Shown: in pieces, positions 42,585 to 57,500 of the stretch
How positions within the stretch are numbered: position 1 is the stretch's first letter
Layout of the letters: each line of letters starts with the position of its first letter
NCBI RefSeq assembly: GCF_002775205.1
Contig: NC_036456.1
Location: 18,441,463-18,505,462 of the forward strand
DNA: 64,000 bases
From: Xiphophorus maculatus
Lineage: Eukaryota; Chordata; Actinopteri; Cyprinodontiformes; Poeciliidae
Direction of reading: 5' to 3'
The notes under the pieces: generated by a model
Told to the model about the DNA's origin: nothing
The model's input: only the letters and a program-made list of their open reading frames with translations
Databases searched by the model: none
Made by a program: the position numbers and the translations under genes

Positions 42585-45500
42585 CTGCAGGCGGACCAAG
42601 GAACAACAACAACGTTTCACTTTCTTCTTTTTTAGTATTTTTTTCTTCCACAAACCATCACCGCCTCTCCACAGCGGCGTTTCAGGGTCATTACACATAG
42701 AAAAAAAAGGCGTAAATTTCTGTCAGAAAACTTTTAAAATGTTTAGTTTAATCCCAGAAATATTCTTGGAAAAAAAAACTTGGCAATTTTCAAATTTCTC
42801 CTGAAAATTTCCTGACTTTTGACATTTTTGATATTTGAAATTTCTTTATTTCTAGAAAATTTCTGAGAATCAAACAATTTCCAGCATTTTTGTGTGAGTG
42901 CAAATGTTCAACTTGAAACTCAAATTTTCAAGTTTTATTTTATAGAAACTTTCTGACAATCTAAAAATTTCAGAAATTTTTCTTGGAAAGTTTGTGACTT
43001 TTGGAGATCAGAAATTTCCTCATTTTTTTTCTAGGGACTTCTGAGATTAATGTCAATTTCTGAGTTCTTTCTCACAAATTTAACTCTTCAAACTCAGAAA
43101 TGTCAAAAACATTTTCCAGAATGTTTCTGATAATCTCAAAATTTCAGAAAATTGCACATTTTTGACTATCAATGTTTTTTCTAAAGAATCACTGAGCTTA
43201 ATCTGAGTTTTTAAAGCAGATTTTCAACGTTTGAATTTCAAAGTTTTTTTTTTCCTGGGAAATTTCTGATAATCTCTAAAAACCTCCGAAACATGTCCTT
43301 ACTGTCAGGATTGATAGTTTTATTATTTTCTCCAGTATTTGTTCAATGAACGTATAAATAAATACCAATAAATTTAAAGATACAGTGTGTAATTATTCTA
43401 TATGTCACTGGTGTACCAAAAAAACTCAATGGGAACATTTTCCAAGAGCAGTATTTGTGTTTGTGGGGTATAATTGCTGCGACACCCACAGTGATACAGT
43501 CACCTAAAAAGGAAGTAATTAATAGTTTTTGTGATCATAAAAGTACCACCAAATATCACGATAAAACTTTAACCCCATACTGCCCATCTCTAGTGTAAAA
43601 CAATTTTTTATGGTTTTATTCAATATTTTCTGAAATGGTTGATTGATATTTTGTCACCCACCGGTGTTTCCGGAGCCGGGCGAGGAGTTGTTCTCGTCGT
43701 TGTTGGAAGAGGAGGAGAGAACGCCGCCGGAGGTTTTCTCCGACTTGTCTACAGTACTGGTCAGCACGGATCTGTGAGGAGCGACGGGAGGGAGGAAGGG
43801 AAAGACGGAGAGAAGGAGAAGGAGGAGGAGGAGGGAGAAAAGAGAGGAAAGTTTAAGATTTGAAGAGGAAAACCGTACAAAAGTGAAGTCAGAACAAGGA
43901 GCAGGTGGGGAACATGGAGGAGAAGCAAAACCGATGAGGATGTGTGGATGATGGAGATAAACTTTAACGCTCCTCCGTGTGTGTTGGTGTGCATCGTGGT
44001 ACTCTCTGGGTTTTTGACCGATTTGTTGCACACAAACACACATTTTGGAGCCTAAATGTGATTTCCCCCCCCCCCCCCCCCCACTCTCCCACACACTCAT
44101 GACCATGCAGCTCACCCTCCACGCCATCGCTGTCACTCTCTCTCTACTGCTAAAAATGGCCGCAGCCCCCTGATTGGACACCGGAATCACCATCACCAAC
44201 CAATTACAGCTCCCCTCTCCCAGGCGGTCGTCTACTGATTAACAGGAATTTTGCTACAATCTGAGGGATTATTTAATCTTCGGTCGGGTCGCTCCGTGTC
44301 TCACCTGCTGCCCTCATCCCGACCCTCTCCCTCATACGAACTGCTCGGAAAAAATCAACACAAGTTTAGTTTTTGCTCAAGTGTTTGGGGGAAACATTCA
44401 GGTTCTCATAGATAATTACAAAAATAATAATAATAGTAAAAAACAAACATTGTTTTCCTCACCATGCCGTCCTGAATACTCCAGTCCAACCATCAACTTT
44501 TTATTTTCAACATTTATCAATTTGAGTTTTTTTGGATTACAAGGAGAAAAAATGTTTAATTTTTTTTTTTAAATTTCAAACTGTTGTAAATGGATTAAGT
44601 AATTTTATACAGTTATTTGAATTAAACAAATGACAAAATATTAAGCATATTGGAAGCCTTTCATTTAATAAAAACATTTGATGTTCTGGATCCTGTTCAC
44701 TACAAAAAGTTTGAATAGTTCATGCTTAGCTTATTGTTGAGTAGGTAAAGTAATATTTAAAAAATCACAACATTTTTGGTGACTTTAGGTTTTAAAAATT
44801 ATGTTTGTTAGCTGATTATTTGTAGCCCACTTTGACAAAAAGTTTAGACACCAATGGTTTAGGATTTTAAGATTGAGGTTTTAAAATGCAATAATATTTT
44901 CTAATGTTTTTAAATCAATACATAAAGTCTTGAATGACCTAAAAGCTTCTCATAAATTCACATCTTTTAAAAATATCTCACCTGATCTTTGGGTTCGCAG
45001 TCAGCAATTTAAAAAAAAAAAAAAAGAGAACAAAAAAAAAGTTACCTTTTGAGCTCTCATAGATTTATTAAAAATAAATGGCCTAATATGAGAGCACCTA
45101 CTGTATTTTTTATCAGTTTGATAGTTTCTTTAAACGAGGTTTTATTTAAAAGAAGTTAACTTGTTTTGAGTCAGGAGCTCAGCTGTTTCACAGAATCAAA
45201 ACGAAAACAGGAAGTGATGTTTTATTTCTGCAAATCTAAAGTAAAAGGTGCTTTTAAGAATATAAAAATATCAAGGTGAGACGTTTTCTCAACTTGAGCA
45301 GCTTCACACATCCTAGAAATGCTTTTAATTACGTTTAACTCATTTAAAACACTACAGTTGAAACGTGAATAAGTGAAATAATCGTAACAAGTTGGACCAA
45401 ATGAGAAGCTCTTTGGATGAGGGACGGAGCAACCAGGGCGGCATGATGAGGGGGCGACGTTAGGAGCATGAATGACCCCAGAACTGGAGGTTAAACCAAC

Positions 45501-48500
45501 CTGTGTTAGTAACACGTTGGACCTACACACAGTCTAACACACACACACACACACACACACACACCATCCGCGCTCACAGCAGCAGACAGGACAGAAAACA
45601 CGGAGGACAAACTGAACGGAGACACAGAGAGACCAGGACGATGGGAGAGACACATCCAACAGTTTGACGTCTGAAACCGATTCCTGGTGGCTTAGTAGCA
45701 GGAAATATAATATTTAATATTTTAAACACCACCAGCAACATTTATTGCCCCACACCTTGAAAAAACGTGTTGAAAGCTTTAAAATAAACTCAGCTTTAAC
45801 TGCAGCAGAACCTCAGGAAAAAAAAATGTTTACTCAGTAGAGAAAGGTAAACAGTTTAAGGATTAATTACTAAGATTTGCTGCTGTAAATGTTCTGCAGA
45901 ATACGGCTAAGGATCTATTTAATTTGTGGTAAAAAATTAAATCAGAAACATTTAGGACAGACTTTGACTTTCTGCTCAGTTATCTTGTCTTTAATGGATT
46001 TATGTCTGGAGACAAAGATGGCTGAGATGACCATGTTTCTGTTTTAAATGTCCTGCTGTTTGACCTTTGGGAATAGAAAAAGGCCCAGGGCATTACAGAG
46101 CCTCCACCGTGCTCACACAGCGGGAATAAGATGCTTTTGGTTTCACATCAAACCCACTGGTTGTTGCTCAATCTTTGTCTCATTTCCCAGTTTGAGTGGA
46201 TGTTTTGTCGCGTCACTCGTATCATAAATATCGTATGAAACCAAGACTGCGTTCCCACACCAGGTCTTGGTGCTCAATTCTAATTTTTTGCTGAAATCTG
46301 ATTTTTTTTTTTCTTTAAATCGGTCGTTCATATTACAAATGAAATGCGACCACAATCAGACTTCTTTCTGTGTGAACGGTTTGCAACGCCAGAAGAAGAA
46401 CTCTGTTTGCAGAAGCATTAACGGATGGAAACGCTTATTGATTATTAATTGACTTTAAACTTTATTTAGCACTGGGAGCTGACGGTATCGTCACAAGAAG
46501 AAAGAAAGTTAGTAAAAAAGAAAGTACGACTAGAAGCGGCTGCGTTTCGTCTCCAATCTGATTGGATGTGTAGTCAGAGCTAAGCGTGATGTGATGCGCG
46601 ACTTCTTTCATAATTTCAAACTCATAATTTTCAGCTAGTTTGTCTGGCTTTTTTGGGTTCAGAATGATGACGCACGTCTCACATTTTTCACCCAACAGCG
46701 GGATAAAATGTGACTGCAGACTCTTTGAAAACAATTGTGCATGTACCTGACTTGGTGCCACATTTGGAAGTGGTAAAAATCGAACTTTTTGTGGAGAAAA
46801 GATCAAAATTCTGCCGTTCAGATTGTTATGAAAAGGTTTTTCTGCCGCGTGAACGTAGCTTTACCCATCTGCGACAAATCTGATTCAATTATTGTCAATG
46901 ATTAAATTTATAGAAACTCAGATGAGCTTAAAAAAATTAAAGTATAAAGATTAGAGTACATGCATGTACAAAAATCAAAGTTTATAAAAGCTGCATTTAT
47001 TTTAAGGCTTTTCAACATCCTAACTGAAAGCCCATATATGTATCCGACTCTAAAGATATGTTTTAAATGAACGTATGGGAGTGAAAGCTGTAAAATAATT
47101 ATTTTAAATCCATTTAAAAACACCTTAAAGCTGTTCTCCCAGCAACAGAATAAACATCGTTTTAGAAACTGAAATGATCTCATGTTAACGCAGACACAAC
47201 ATGTAATACAAGCTCTGACCAGCAGGTGGAGCAGTGTCCCGCACAAAGCGTCGGCATTGCTCTACCTGCTGGCTGAAACAAACCAAAGCAAGGGATAAAC
47301 AACTTCTCTTGACATGCTTTTTGCATTTCCAATGAACACAAACATGTGAAAAGGTGCGAGCGAGTAGATCCACATGTTTAAATGAAGAAATAAAAACAGT
47401 TGCGGTTTTTTTTTTCCCAGCCACAGTTGCTCAAAGCCATCCAGGTCTGTTGCTGCTGCTGTTGATGTTAGAGAGCCAATGCCAGGAGTGAGTGAGAACA
47501 GAGATGAATGTTACGGTAGAAAAAGCCTGAAGGCACTGCGGACCCGTCCCTCCTGGGTCCTCTCCTCTGCCAAACCGACCAGAGCTGAAAACAAGCCAGG
47601 AGGACGACCCGGCGTCGCCATCTAAGCTGATTAAGGCACAGGGATGTGATGGGTGATGGTTTGAAGGAGTTAGCTTGGATTAAAGGAGCATTAATAAATG
47701 CTGCGGGGAAAGGTCACAGTACTATCTACTATCATAAAGTGCTGAGGGGGAAAAAAAACAAAACAAACGTTTGATCCTCAAAGAGATTGCTTTTTTTGGT
47801 CACAAATTTTCAGATCATCCAACAGATTCTAACAAAGATGAAATGAGTAAATATAAAAGGGAAAAAACTATCCATGCTCATATGTGACAAAGTAATTAAC
47901 CCCAAACCTTAGGGTGAATTCACGCCGGCCCCGATAAGCCCGCTTTAATTAAACTTTAGCTCGTTTGCCTAGAAAGTCCGGTTCATTTGGGGAAGGGTGA
48001 ACCAAAACAGTGAACTCGGGTCTGGGTTTGCTTAAAGTGAACTCTGCCCCAGTTTGAATGCTTACGTGAAATACTGACCCCTTGCAATATTGGACAGACG
48101 TCGTCACAATCGATGCGCTCCTGTAGATGAAGTTTATAACTTAACACTTTTATTTAGTTGATTTCTGTGTAAAAACGGCCGTATGGTGCTGCCCAAACAT
48201 TAAATTGGATTTTATCGTAAATCTTTGATGTTTAAAGAAGACGGCGATGGACAGCAGGCTTCAATCAGCCCTTGGCGTAACTGCGAATTTGGAGTGAACA
48301 CTTTTTACAAGGCAAAAAGATTAACGTTCATATACTTCATGAGACTAGTAAGATGATATCAGGTATTGCATTTTGGTTGATAATCATTAGAAATTGCCCA
48401 ATCATCATGTAGCTAAAAGTGTACGGAAAAATGTATCTTTTGTTCGCTTTTAAGTCTGCTCTGCTGTAAGGGGAACATCAGGTGAGAGACGGTTTGGGTC

Positions 48501-51500
48501 AGTTTTGAAGGTAGCCATTTCCAACTTTTGTAAATACAGCTTCCTATAGCCAGACAAGTTAGCTCGATTGGCTACACTGGCATAAACAACCTGCGAAAAC
48601 AATCAAAGTTGATCTGTTGAACACTTCTGACGTCCATCATGGTGCCTTGACGTGATTAGGTGACGTAGCTGCAAAGGGTCAATACCAAAGTGGGCTATAG
48701 TGGAGGGCATTCTGGGTAAATACAACCTGAGCAACTGTGTGAGTTTAGCGCTAGCCGGAAAAATGGCTCATGATCTCTTACCAAAGACATAAGAGTAATC
48801 CTACAAACCCCTAAAATCTAGTTACTCCATCTTTGTTTACATTACGGTCACGGCTTCTTCAGAGGTTTTTGTGTCATTTCCTGTGTCCTGTACGAGACGC
48901 TACAGTCTTATGATTGTTGGTGTGATTGTGAGGCACTTAAACGACGTTTAACCGATGATTACCAGAGACTGCAGGTACAATACGAGTCCCAAAAACGTAG
49001 AAATGGTTTTGTAATCCTCTCCAGACTGACAGCTTGAATCTTTTCACTTCTGTAGATCAGGGGCATGACTTCCTGCTTTTGCCTTTTTCTTAGCCTTCAG
49101 GCTCTGTTGAAGTGATTTTGTGACTTTACAGCCCAGGCAGTCACCATGACTGCTTAGGGCTTCTGAATGTGACAAAATCACAATATAACAAGATGGGGAT
49201 GATTATATTCTCACATGGGAGTCAGGTTATCTTTTCAATGAATTAAATCATTTTGTGTTGTCTTGACTTATCTATATTAATATTTTCTATATGATCTGAA
49301 ATGTTTGTGGCAAAAAAAGCAAAATCAACAATAATCTGTTTTTATTTCTGCAACTATTTCTCCTTGTTTTTGGATTTTTAAGAGAAAATGTTTTCACATC
49401 GAGGAAGGCAGAGGTTTGGTCTTAAATCTGGGATTTTTGCAGACGGTCTGAGCTTTTACACATTCCAGCCGGATGGTAAACAGGATGGGGGGGGGCGAGG
49501 ATGAGGAGGATGGGAAGGACGGTGGCAGGACGAAGAGGAAGAGAGGTGAAGTGTTATACTGCATGATGATGGCTTGGTGAGTGACAGGGATGTTAGTAAG
49601 AAAAATAAAATAAATAAAATCTGGCCAAAACACGGCACTCAAACTCAGGGGGGGAAAAGGGGCCAAACCACAGAAAAATAGGAAGGCAACAAAAGGAAGA
49701 TCCGAACAAAAAAGCTGCACAAAAACACCAAAAAAATAAAGGGAATAAATATATATATATGTGTAATATATATAAAGAGGAAAATATATGTGTAAAAATA
49801 TATCAAAGGGTTATGTTTAACGTCAGGTTTGTTGCCTACCTTCTTGGAAACCTGAATGAGAGATTTCTACAAAAAACAAAAGAGGGATAAAGAAAGAAAG
49901 ACAAAAAAATTGGATGTATAAAACGTACGCATTTACAACTTCACTGTAAAAAAGATAAATTGTCCTCAGGATAAAAAATAAATAAAAAAAAAAATAAAAA
50001 AAATGAACAGACAAAACATCGGTATTGCTGCATAAAGTGATTAAAGGTGAACCAATGTTGTTAGAGGGATTTTAAAGAAAATCTAAGACCTACGACGGAG
50101 TTATAGGGCCATACTGACAGAATGAAACTGTAAAAATGAAGTTATGACAATAAAGTCATACAATAAAGAAATATAATTACATGTCATAATATTACAAGTT
50201 ATGATATGAGAATAAAGTAATAAAATTACAATAATAATGTCAGTTATATGAGAATAAAGTTGCAATAATAAAAGAATAGAGTCTATATTACGAGAATAAA
50301 GTCGTTAAATTACTTTATTCTTGTGATGCCACGATTTTGTTTTCATATCATTTTGTTTTTATTTTATACGCCCTTATTGTCGTATATTGGCGATATTCTC
50401 GTACAAGTTTATTTGACTATTCTTTTAATTTTCTAACTTTATTTTTGTAATTTTATTTCTTTATTTTCTTGTAACACCACGATTTTAATTTTGTATTATT
50501 TCAACTTTATTCTTGCAATATTTAATATTGCAAGAATAAAGTTTTACCCTCAAAACTATGACATTATTCTCATACAAGTTTATTTTCGCAAAATGACTAT
50601 TCTTAATTTTACAAGTTCATTCTCAATTTTATGACTTCATTCTCATGATTTTATTCTCATAATTTTACGACTTCATTCTCTTAATTTTCTTCCTTTGTTA
50701 TTTTCTTGCCGTGGCCCTAACACTCTGTCGTAGAAAGCCTTTCCGCTCTGCCTCAACAAAGTGAGATGAAACTCTCCTCCACATAACGCAGCCGTCCTGG
50801 TTATTCCTGAAATTAAGCGTTTGTGATGTGAGAAGGTCAACCGTGCAGCAAAGAACAAAAACATTCCCATAAAAAACACACAGAGACGGTTAAGCAACAA
50901 CTTCATCTGTAAACACACAGACAGGGACTCCAGAACAAGCATGGCGGTAATGGTTGGGTGCTACGATTTCCTGCTTTCCTGGCCGGTTTGTGTGTGAGCA
51001 TGTGTGTCAAGGTGTCCCCGCTAGCGGTATTTATAGTTGTAGGAGAAACGATATCTCCGGTGTAACCATGGATACGCTGAGTGGGAGGCTTGGAGAGCGG
51101 CTGTACCTCCGTCTCCTCCTCGTACACACAGACACACACGGTTCGTTTCCATGAGGACGGAACGCGAACAAAACAAAACGCAGAGAAACACCTGAATGAC
51201 CCAACAGACCATAATAAAACTGATAAATCTGAAAGAAAATAATTAATTTCTATTCCTTTAAGGATGAAAACAGTAAAGCCAAAGTCGGCGTGTTTATAAT
51301 GAACCTTTAGGCCTGGTGTCAGACTCGCTGCTCATTGATCAACTTTGACTTTATGTAGAATCAAATATATGAGATACTACACAATGTTTTATTATATCTA
51401 GTTAACAGTGACTTACTTATCTTAATATTTGTTTTTATTACACATTTTCTACCTACTTTTATTATTTTAGATTTATTTATATTATAGCAACATTCTTAAA

Positions 51501-54500
51501 TTGTGTGTTTATATAAATATATATATTTATGATTTATAGATATAAATATTTATTTTAAATAAATATTATTATTATTTTGGTTAATATTATAGCCACTAAT
51601 ATTACATTACAATTTCTATGTTATCTCAGTGTCATCCTATTTATCACTATTGTTTATTAGTTATTAATTTTTTAGGAGTTATAAAGTTACAATATTTTTC
51701 ACATTAATTTAATGAATTTAAGGTAATTTAGTTTTGTTATTAGAGCTGCTCATTTATATTATTATAATCAATATGACTATCCCCACTCATTGTTTCTATA
51801 TTACAGCTACATGATTATTACTAATATAATTTTTTCAGGTTCAGATGTAATTTTGTTGATTTTGAATTTTTTTTTACATATTTATTATTATTCATTCTTT
51901 ATGATTATTCACATTTATTTTCTTTTTCTAATTAATTAATTTATTTTTATTTTTTTTTAGATTATCCAATCTGCTGATGTTATTGTAATTATTTCAAATC
52001 CTATAACCACTAATATTTGTCAATTCATATGTAACTACACAAACATAATTATGCAAAATATAATAATTTCAAGCATTATTAATAATTTTATGTAATTATT
52101 TGATAGCCAGTAGATTTAAAAAAATAATAATAATTCATATAGTTTATCAGTTTTTACTATTAATCTGTTTTTATTTCTTTTCAGTAGTCAATGCTTCTAC
52201 ATTTGAAATAATAATATATTCCTGGATCTTCTCTTTGTATTGCTTTAAAAATCCATGTTCCTATAATTCTGATTTTAATCCTATAATAAAAGTCACTGCC
52301 CTTATTATTGTTAGCATGACATTTTTGTGAATGTCGACTCAAGCAGCTGCAGATTCACTACGTGTATTAATTCGCTCTTTGCCTTATGGGCTTTAAACAG
52401 TCAAAATCAGCAACTTAATGACAAACATGTTTCTACTTTAAAGAGAGGAAAAAAAAACACACTTCAGTCTCTATGATAAATCCTCTACAACTGCATTAAA
52501 CAAAACGCCAAAGAAATTGGACCACAACCAAAATGAGTGGCTGGTGAGAGCAGCGCCAACCCAGATTACAGAGCAGCTGCTGCTTTCCACTTTCACCTAA
52601 GCAGCGCTGTGGGGTTGACTGTGCAGAGTACTGTAATTCTGGCAGGAAACTGGCCCGTTAAATAACTTGTAAAGCACATCTCGCCTCAGCCGTCTTTAAC
52701 TGGTGCTTAAATACCAACGATAACGACTACCAATATAACTTCACTGCCTGTAAACCTACTCAACATCCTTCCTGTTTCGCTTCCTTCCTCTGATCCTTCC
52801 TTCCTCTAAAGCTGCAAACGGAGACGAACCTCAACCTGCTCGTCTTTCGACGACGACTACTCACTTTCGTACAAACTTGGATGTGAACTTGCTGAAAATC
52901 CCCGTGGCACCGTGGCCCCGCCGGGCCTGGCTGTTGCCGTGCGACAGGGACGGGGACGCGGGCCCGCCAGGGTAGGCGGAGCCCTGCTGGTCGCGGGCGC
53001 CGCGCTGCTGGCCCGCGTGGAACGTGCTGCGGATGACCCCGCCTCTGGGGAAGTTGGTGCGGTCAGACACGGTCGAGCTGCTGATGTTGTGGGCAGACGG
53101 GGAGGCACCGGGCGGCCGCTGCGGCACGGCACTGCAGAGGAGAAGAAAGGGAAGAAAGGGGAGGAGGAGGGGAAAAAAAGGGAAAGTGGTGTGATAAGGG
53201 AGAAAAGTGGGAGGTGATGAAGAGAATTTAAAGCTCAAAAACGAGGATGTGGAAGACAAACAAGTTAGAAAAACATTGGAAATCCTTTCACTTTGGTTTT
53301 ACAGTAAATATTCTGATAGTCACGTCAGGTCAGCGACTCACAGTTACACAGTTATGATCTTCAGTCTGAGGAGACTCACACTAAAGCTGAGCTAAAGCTT
53401 TGCATTAGCGTGTTTCTCTGTGGATGCACAGATCCACTTGAGCCGCTTTTCCACTGGCACGTTGCGCTCTGACCGGTTAAAGTGCGGTTTGGTGTTAACC
53501 AGGTAGTGAGCTTTTCCGTTATACGCTCCGTTCCACTTTACGGTGGTCAACTCTGCTGACGGAGAACCTCTGGTTCTGATGGACTAAAATAAATCCAGAT
53601 ATTTAATTTTGTCTTATAGAAATTCTTTGCTGGCCCAAACATAATGATTGTTGCACCATATTTACATTATGGCACTTTATTTTTAAAATGTGCAACTTTT
53701 CTACTTAGGTAATGCAGACAAAAGGTACAAACCAATAGCCATGCATAGACTATTATTTCTAATCCAAATAAAAAATAAAATTCACATCACAAGTTAATAT
53801 TATGTAGTTCCAGTGTTTCCCACGGTGTGACCACAGCTGCACCGTTTCTCTCTTTTTTTTTTATTACTGCTCGTATTTCAGAGCGGCTAGCTGTTAGCAG
53901 TTAGCTAGCTCTGCCATTTAGCAAAGAAAAATAATTTTGGTAATTTTGTCTGTCTTAACTTTAGACAGCGAGGAAAAATATTTTTTATTGGATGTATGAA
54001 AATATCTGGTTTCATCTGTAACATTTTCAAAATTTAAGCTTTTAATCAAACGTTAGATTGCACTTTATTGATAAAACTGCAGATTAAATATCAAGCACTT
54101 TAAATGACATTCAAACATTTTCAAGGATTTCAAGCACCTGTACAAACCCTTATATTACTTTAGCTAAATTAATCTTCTCAGAGGTTACAGACTGAATAAA
54201 AATCAGGTCTGACTGATTATCTGGATCACCTCAGAGAGTTTCTCTGCTGCTCTCAGCTGCATCACCTAACAGCCTCTCTGCTGTCACCCATAACTACAGC
54301 TTTCTGCCAGAGACAGATTACATAACGAGTCTGAGAGCGAAGCTGTCCTCTCCAGCCCCCTCGACAAAACTTAGAGCTCAATCCAGAGCTGAGATCGAGA
54401 GAAGAACGTCGGCACATCGGTTAGCGTCAGTTAGATGAAATGAGAAAATAAAACAATTAACGTAAACAACACAGGCTGGATCAGGTAGATTAGTTGAGTA

Positions 54501-57500
54501 GTTCTGTGAATGGAAATGATGCGAGTTGGGTTAGATAATGTGTGTTAGCATCAAGAGAACCCGTGTTTCTAATGTAGCGTAAGCAGAGGCTAATGGAGCG
54601 GCAGCATCGTTTCTAATGCGGGCACAATTACAGGTTTTCTTTACATGTAACATCAAATTAACCTTCAGCTGATCCCGTCACAAGCAGACAGCACTAAAGC
54701 ATCGGTAGAGACCCGACAGGGAAAACGTTTTAATAAAGCTGCGGTTGTGTCTCCACAACGGATCCAGTTTAACATCATCATCATTTTCCTTTATGTAACC
54801 GCTCTGGTGAAGCCTTTGTCACAACTAGCTGCAATTAATACCGTGTTGTTGTGGTTTCAGTCTTAATCAGTCTTGAGGGGACATTTTTATGCTGCGACTT
54901 AATATCACAGTATTGTCTGTAGCCAAATGCAACCAAGTTTTTAAATTTGAAAAACTTTGAAAATTAAAATTTTCTTCACAGGTTTGCAGCAACAGCTCCA
55001 TTATTATGATTACAGCAATGGCTCTGAAAATAGTTTCTGATTTAATCAACAACATTAATCTTTTATTTGTGTTTTTCCCCAGAATGTTTTTCCACCAAAT
55101 GGCCTTTTTAGAGTCTGTATACTCCAATCATCAACTAGTTTAGTAGTTGATTAATCGTTAACTGGAGCATAAAGGCTAAATTATCTGAATATGCTGCAAT
55201 ATGTTTATGTTTTCCCTCAATTACTGGATTAATTTTAAGTGTATGAAAGCACTGCTATTAAACTGTCATTTCCTTGCATGGAAAGTACTGCTGGCTCAAT
55301 GTTTCTATTCACTTCATTTACTGAGTTTTTCTTTCCTGGCTCAGTATTTTAGTGTTAAGCTAATTTATTTTCCTACAGTGTGTTCTCAGAGGAAATCTTT
55401 TTGTTTTCCCCAGAATAAAGTACTCCTGGTCCAGTGGTTTGTTTTATGTGTGGATCATCTTCTTCTGCTCAAACACTAGCAAGAAGTGAAGTATTTTGCC
55501 GCAGTGTTTTGCCGAAGTGTTGCCGCATGCTTGCTTAATGTAAGGTCTTCCTTACATAACTGAATTTGACAGAACTGTGTTTTAATTTATATCAAATTGG
55601 TATTGAATATGAATCTGACAATTTTATTGTGCAGAACTAGACTCATTTGGATTTATTTGATGCTAATTAGTTTCTTTATTGGATATTATTTAAAGCCCTC
55701 AAGGAGACGCACTGGGAATCGGAGCTAAATGTATGATTTAAGTGAAGCTTATTATAACCAGGTAACTTTCTGACTTTAAAGACTTGCAACTCTTTTATAC
55801 ATCCTGTTTTTTTGCAGCCACACAGCGTTTCCTCCTCCTTGACCCCATTTAACCTCTCCAACCGTTTCCAATTTCTTCAGACGCAGAAAACCCCGCAGGT
55901 TTTCGAAACGCTTCTCGAAGAAACCTTCAGTTTCAGATCAACAGCTTTGCGGAAGTGGAAATAACGCAGCTCTAAAAATGAGAGACAAATGAGCAGCTAT
56001 CAGCTGCTGTGTTGACTGCAAGTGCAAAAATTAACACAAAGAGGAGGCGTTTTGTACATCCTGTGCACTTGGAGTCCCTTTTCACACAGAATATTTTTAT
56101 TTTGGACACGAGGAATTAAAAACGAAGACAAATGTGCCTCTGTGTGAGGACTGCAGTCAGAGTCAAAATTTGGGGAATACCACACTGCTTTACAGGCCAC
56201 AACCCGTAGCTCTTAACTTTTTCTTTCTACATTTATTGAATATTTTACATTACAAAACAAGCAAATGATGTTGCAACTGGCATTAGATTAACATTCAACA
56301 AACAACTAAACTACAATATAGAATAGAAACAGAAAAAAACCCTCAACACTAAGAATAATTTTCTTAATTTCCTTAATGAATCAGTAACTCTGACAAAACA
56401 TGCGAATCGTTCCAGCTCAGCTCTTAATAATTTTGGTCAAAAATGTTAAACGGTTGCTGCTTTAAAATAAAATGCTTGCTATTTTTATGCAATATATAGT
56501 ATGCAAAGCATTTCCAGAAAGAATGACACTGACAGAGTAAGGAAGCTCTTTTTTTCATTAAGTAACTTTTTCGACTTTCTGTTGCAAAGTTTGCACTTTA
56601 CCATAACTTCCAATAACATTTATTTAAAGTAAAAAATAAAATGAAACCAATTTATTCCTTTTGTGTAAAAGTTTGAGGATTTTCTTTATTAAAAAAAAAA
56701 AATGTTAATTTTCCAGTAGTAAATTTTGTTAAAAATAAAAGCTAAGTTGTTTCATCACCAACTCTTTTCTTACTAATTTTTAAACATTTCCGCTGTTACG
56801 GTTTTTTCTGCATTGATGTGCAGCATTTTCTGTTAGTCTTGTGCAGTATGTCATTATTACTATTATTGTTACTGATCTATAAAGCTTCATATACATATAT
56901 ATTTGTTTTTAACAACAAAAACTGTATTTTTATGTGAACCCTTACACTCAAATGTCCCCTTTGTATGACAATAAAAACTGTTTCTATTGTGACGCTTTAG
57001 GGGCTCTAATTAAATTTTGTTTAATTAGACCAAAAGCACAAAGGTTCTCAGGGTTGAAAGGTCGCTGACCTCTGGTTTAGATTACACCTGGACTTGCGGC
57101 TGTCCATTTATGAGCAGAACACCAGAGAAAAAGAAAAGCAATATAAACTAAATGCCCTTGAAAATCAGTCAGAAAATGATTTATTTTGGAAGTTTGTGGA
57201 TGAATGGATATGTTGTTACGGATGGGAGCGAGTTAGAGGCGCAGATTATGTTCTGCCTGTTGGTGAGTCGTGGTTCAGTCCAAGTGTCTGAGTGGTACCT
57301 TCTCTCCGGCGTTCCCAACCAGGTTCTGAACAGGCCGAGCTCAGGGCTGAAGGACGCATGCAACAGAACGAGACAGAACCACACACAGCCAGAGGGCCAC
57401 TTTGACATTCGCTCTGCAGGAAGCTTAACTCTGACATTTGAGCCAGCTGCACCCAAAGTGTTCGAGATCTCCCCGATCCACGCTGGGAATCACAGGCGGC

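Larger units (their letters stand above)
44341..49839 (-). other. mark2 intron between the microexon and 36-nt exon
   Basis: AT-rich. It contains a CA repeat (45539-45564), a dispersed repeat (46235-46865) and another (47910-48965). No further exon with matching phase was found. Confidence 0.55.

Noticed and set aside
44118-44148. Possible extra mark2 exon (AG border, then GTGAGC donor)
   Set aside because: Neither reading of its length keeps the phase-2 to phase-2 join needed between the 36-nt and 110-nt exons; joining it breaks the frame of the KA1 exon.
43654-44199. 181-residue minus-strand ORF
   Set aside because: Only 43662-43771 is a mark2 exon; the rest reads through intron, including a poly-G tract.
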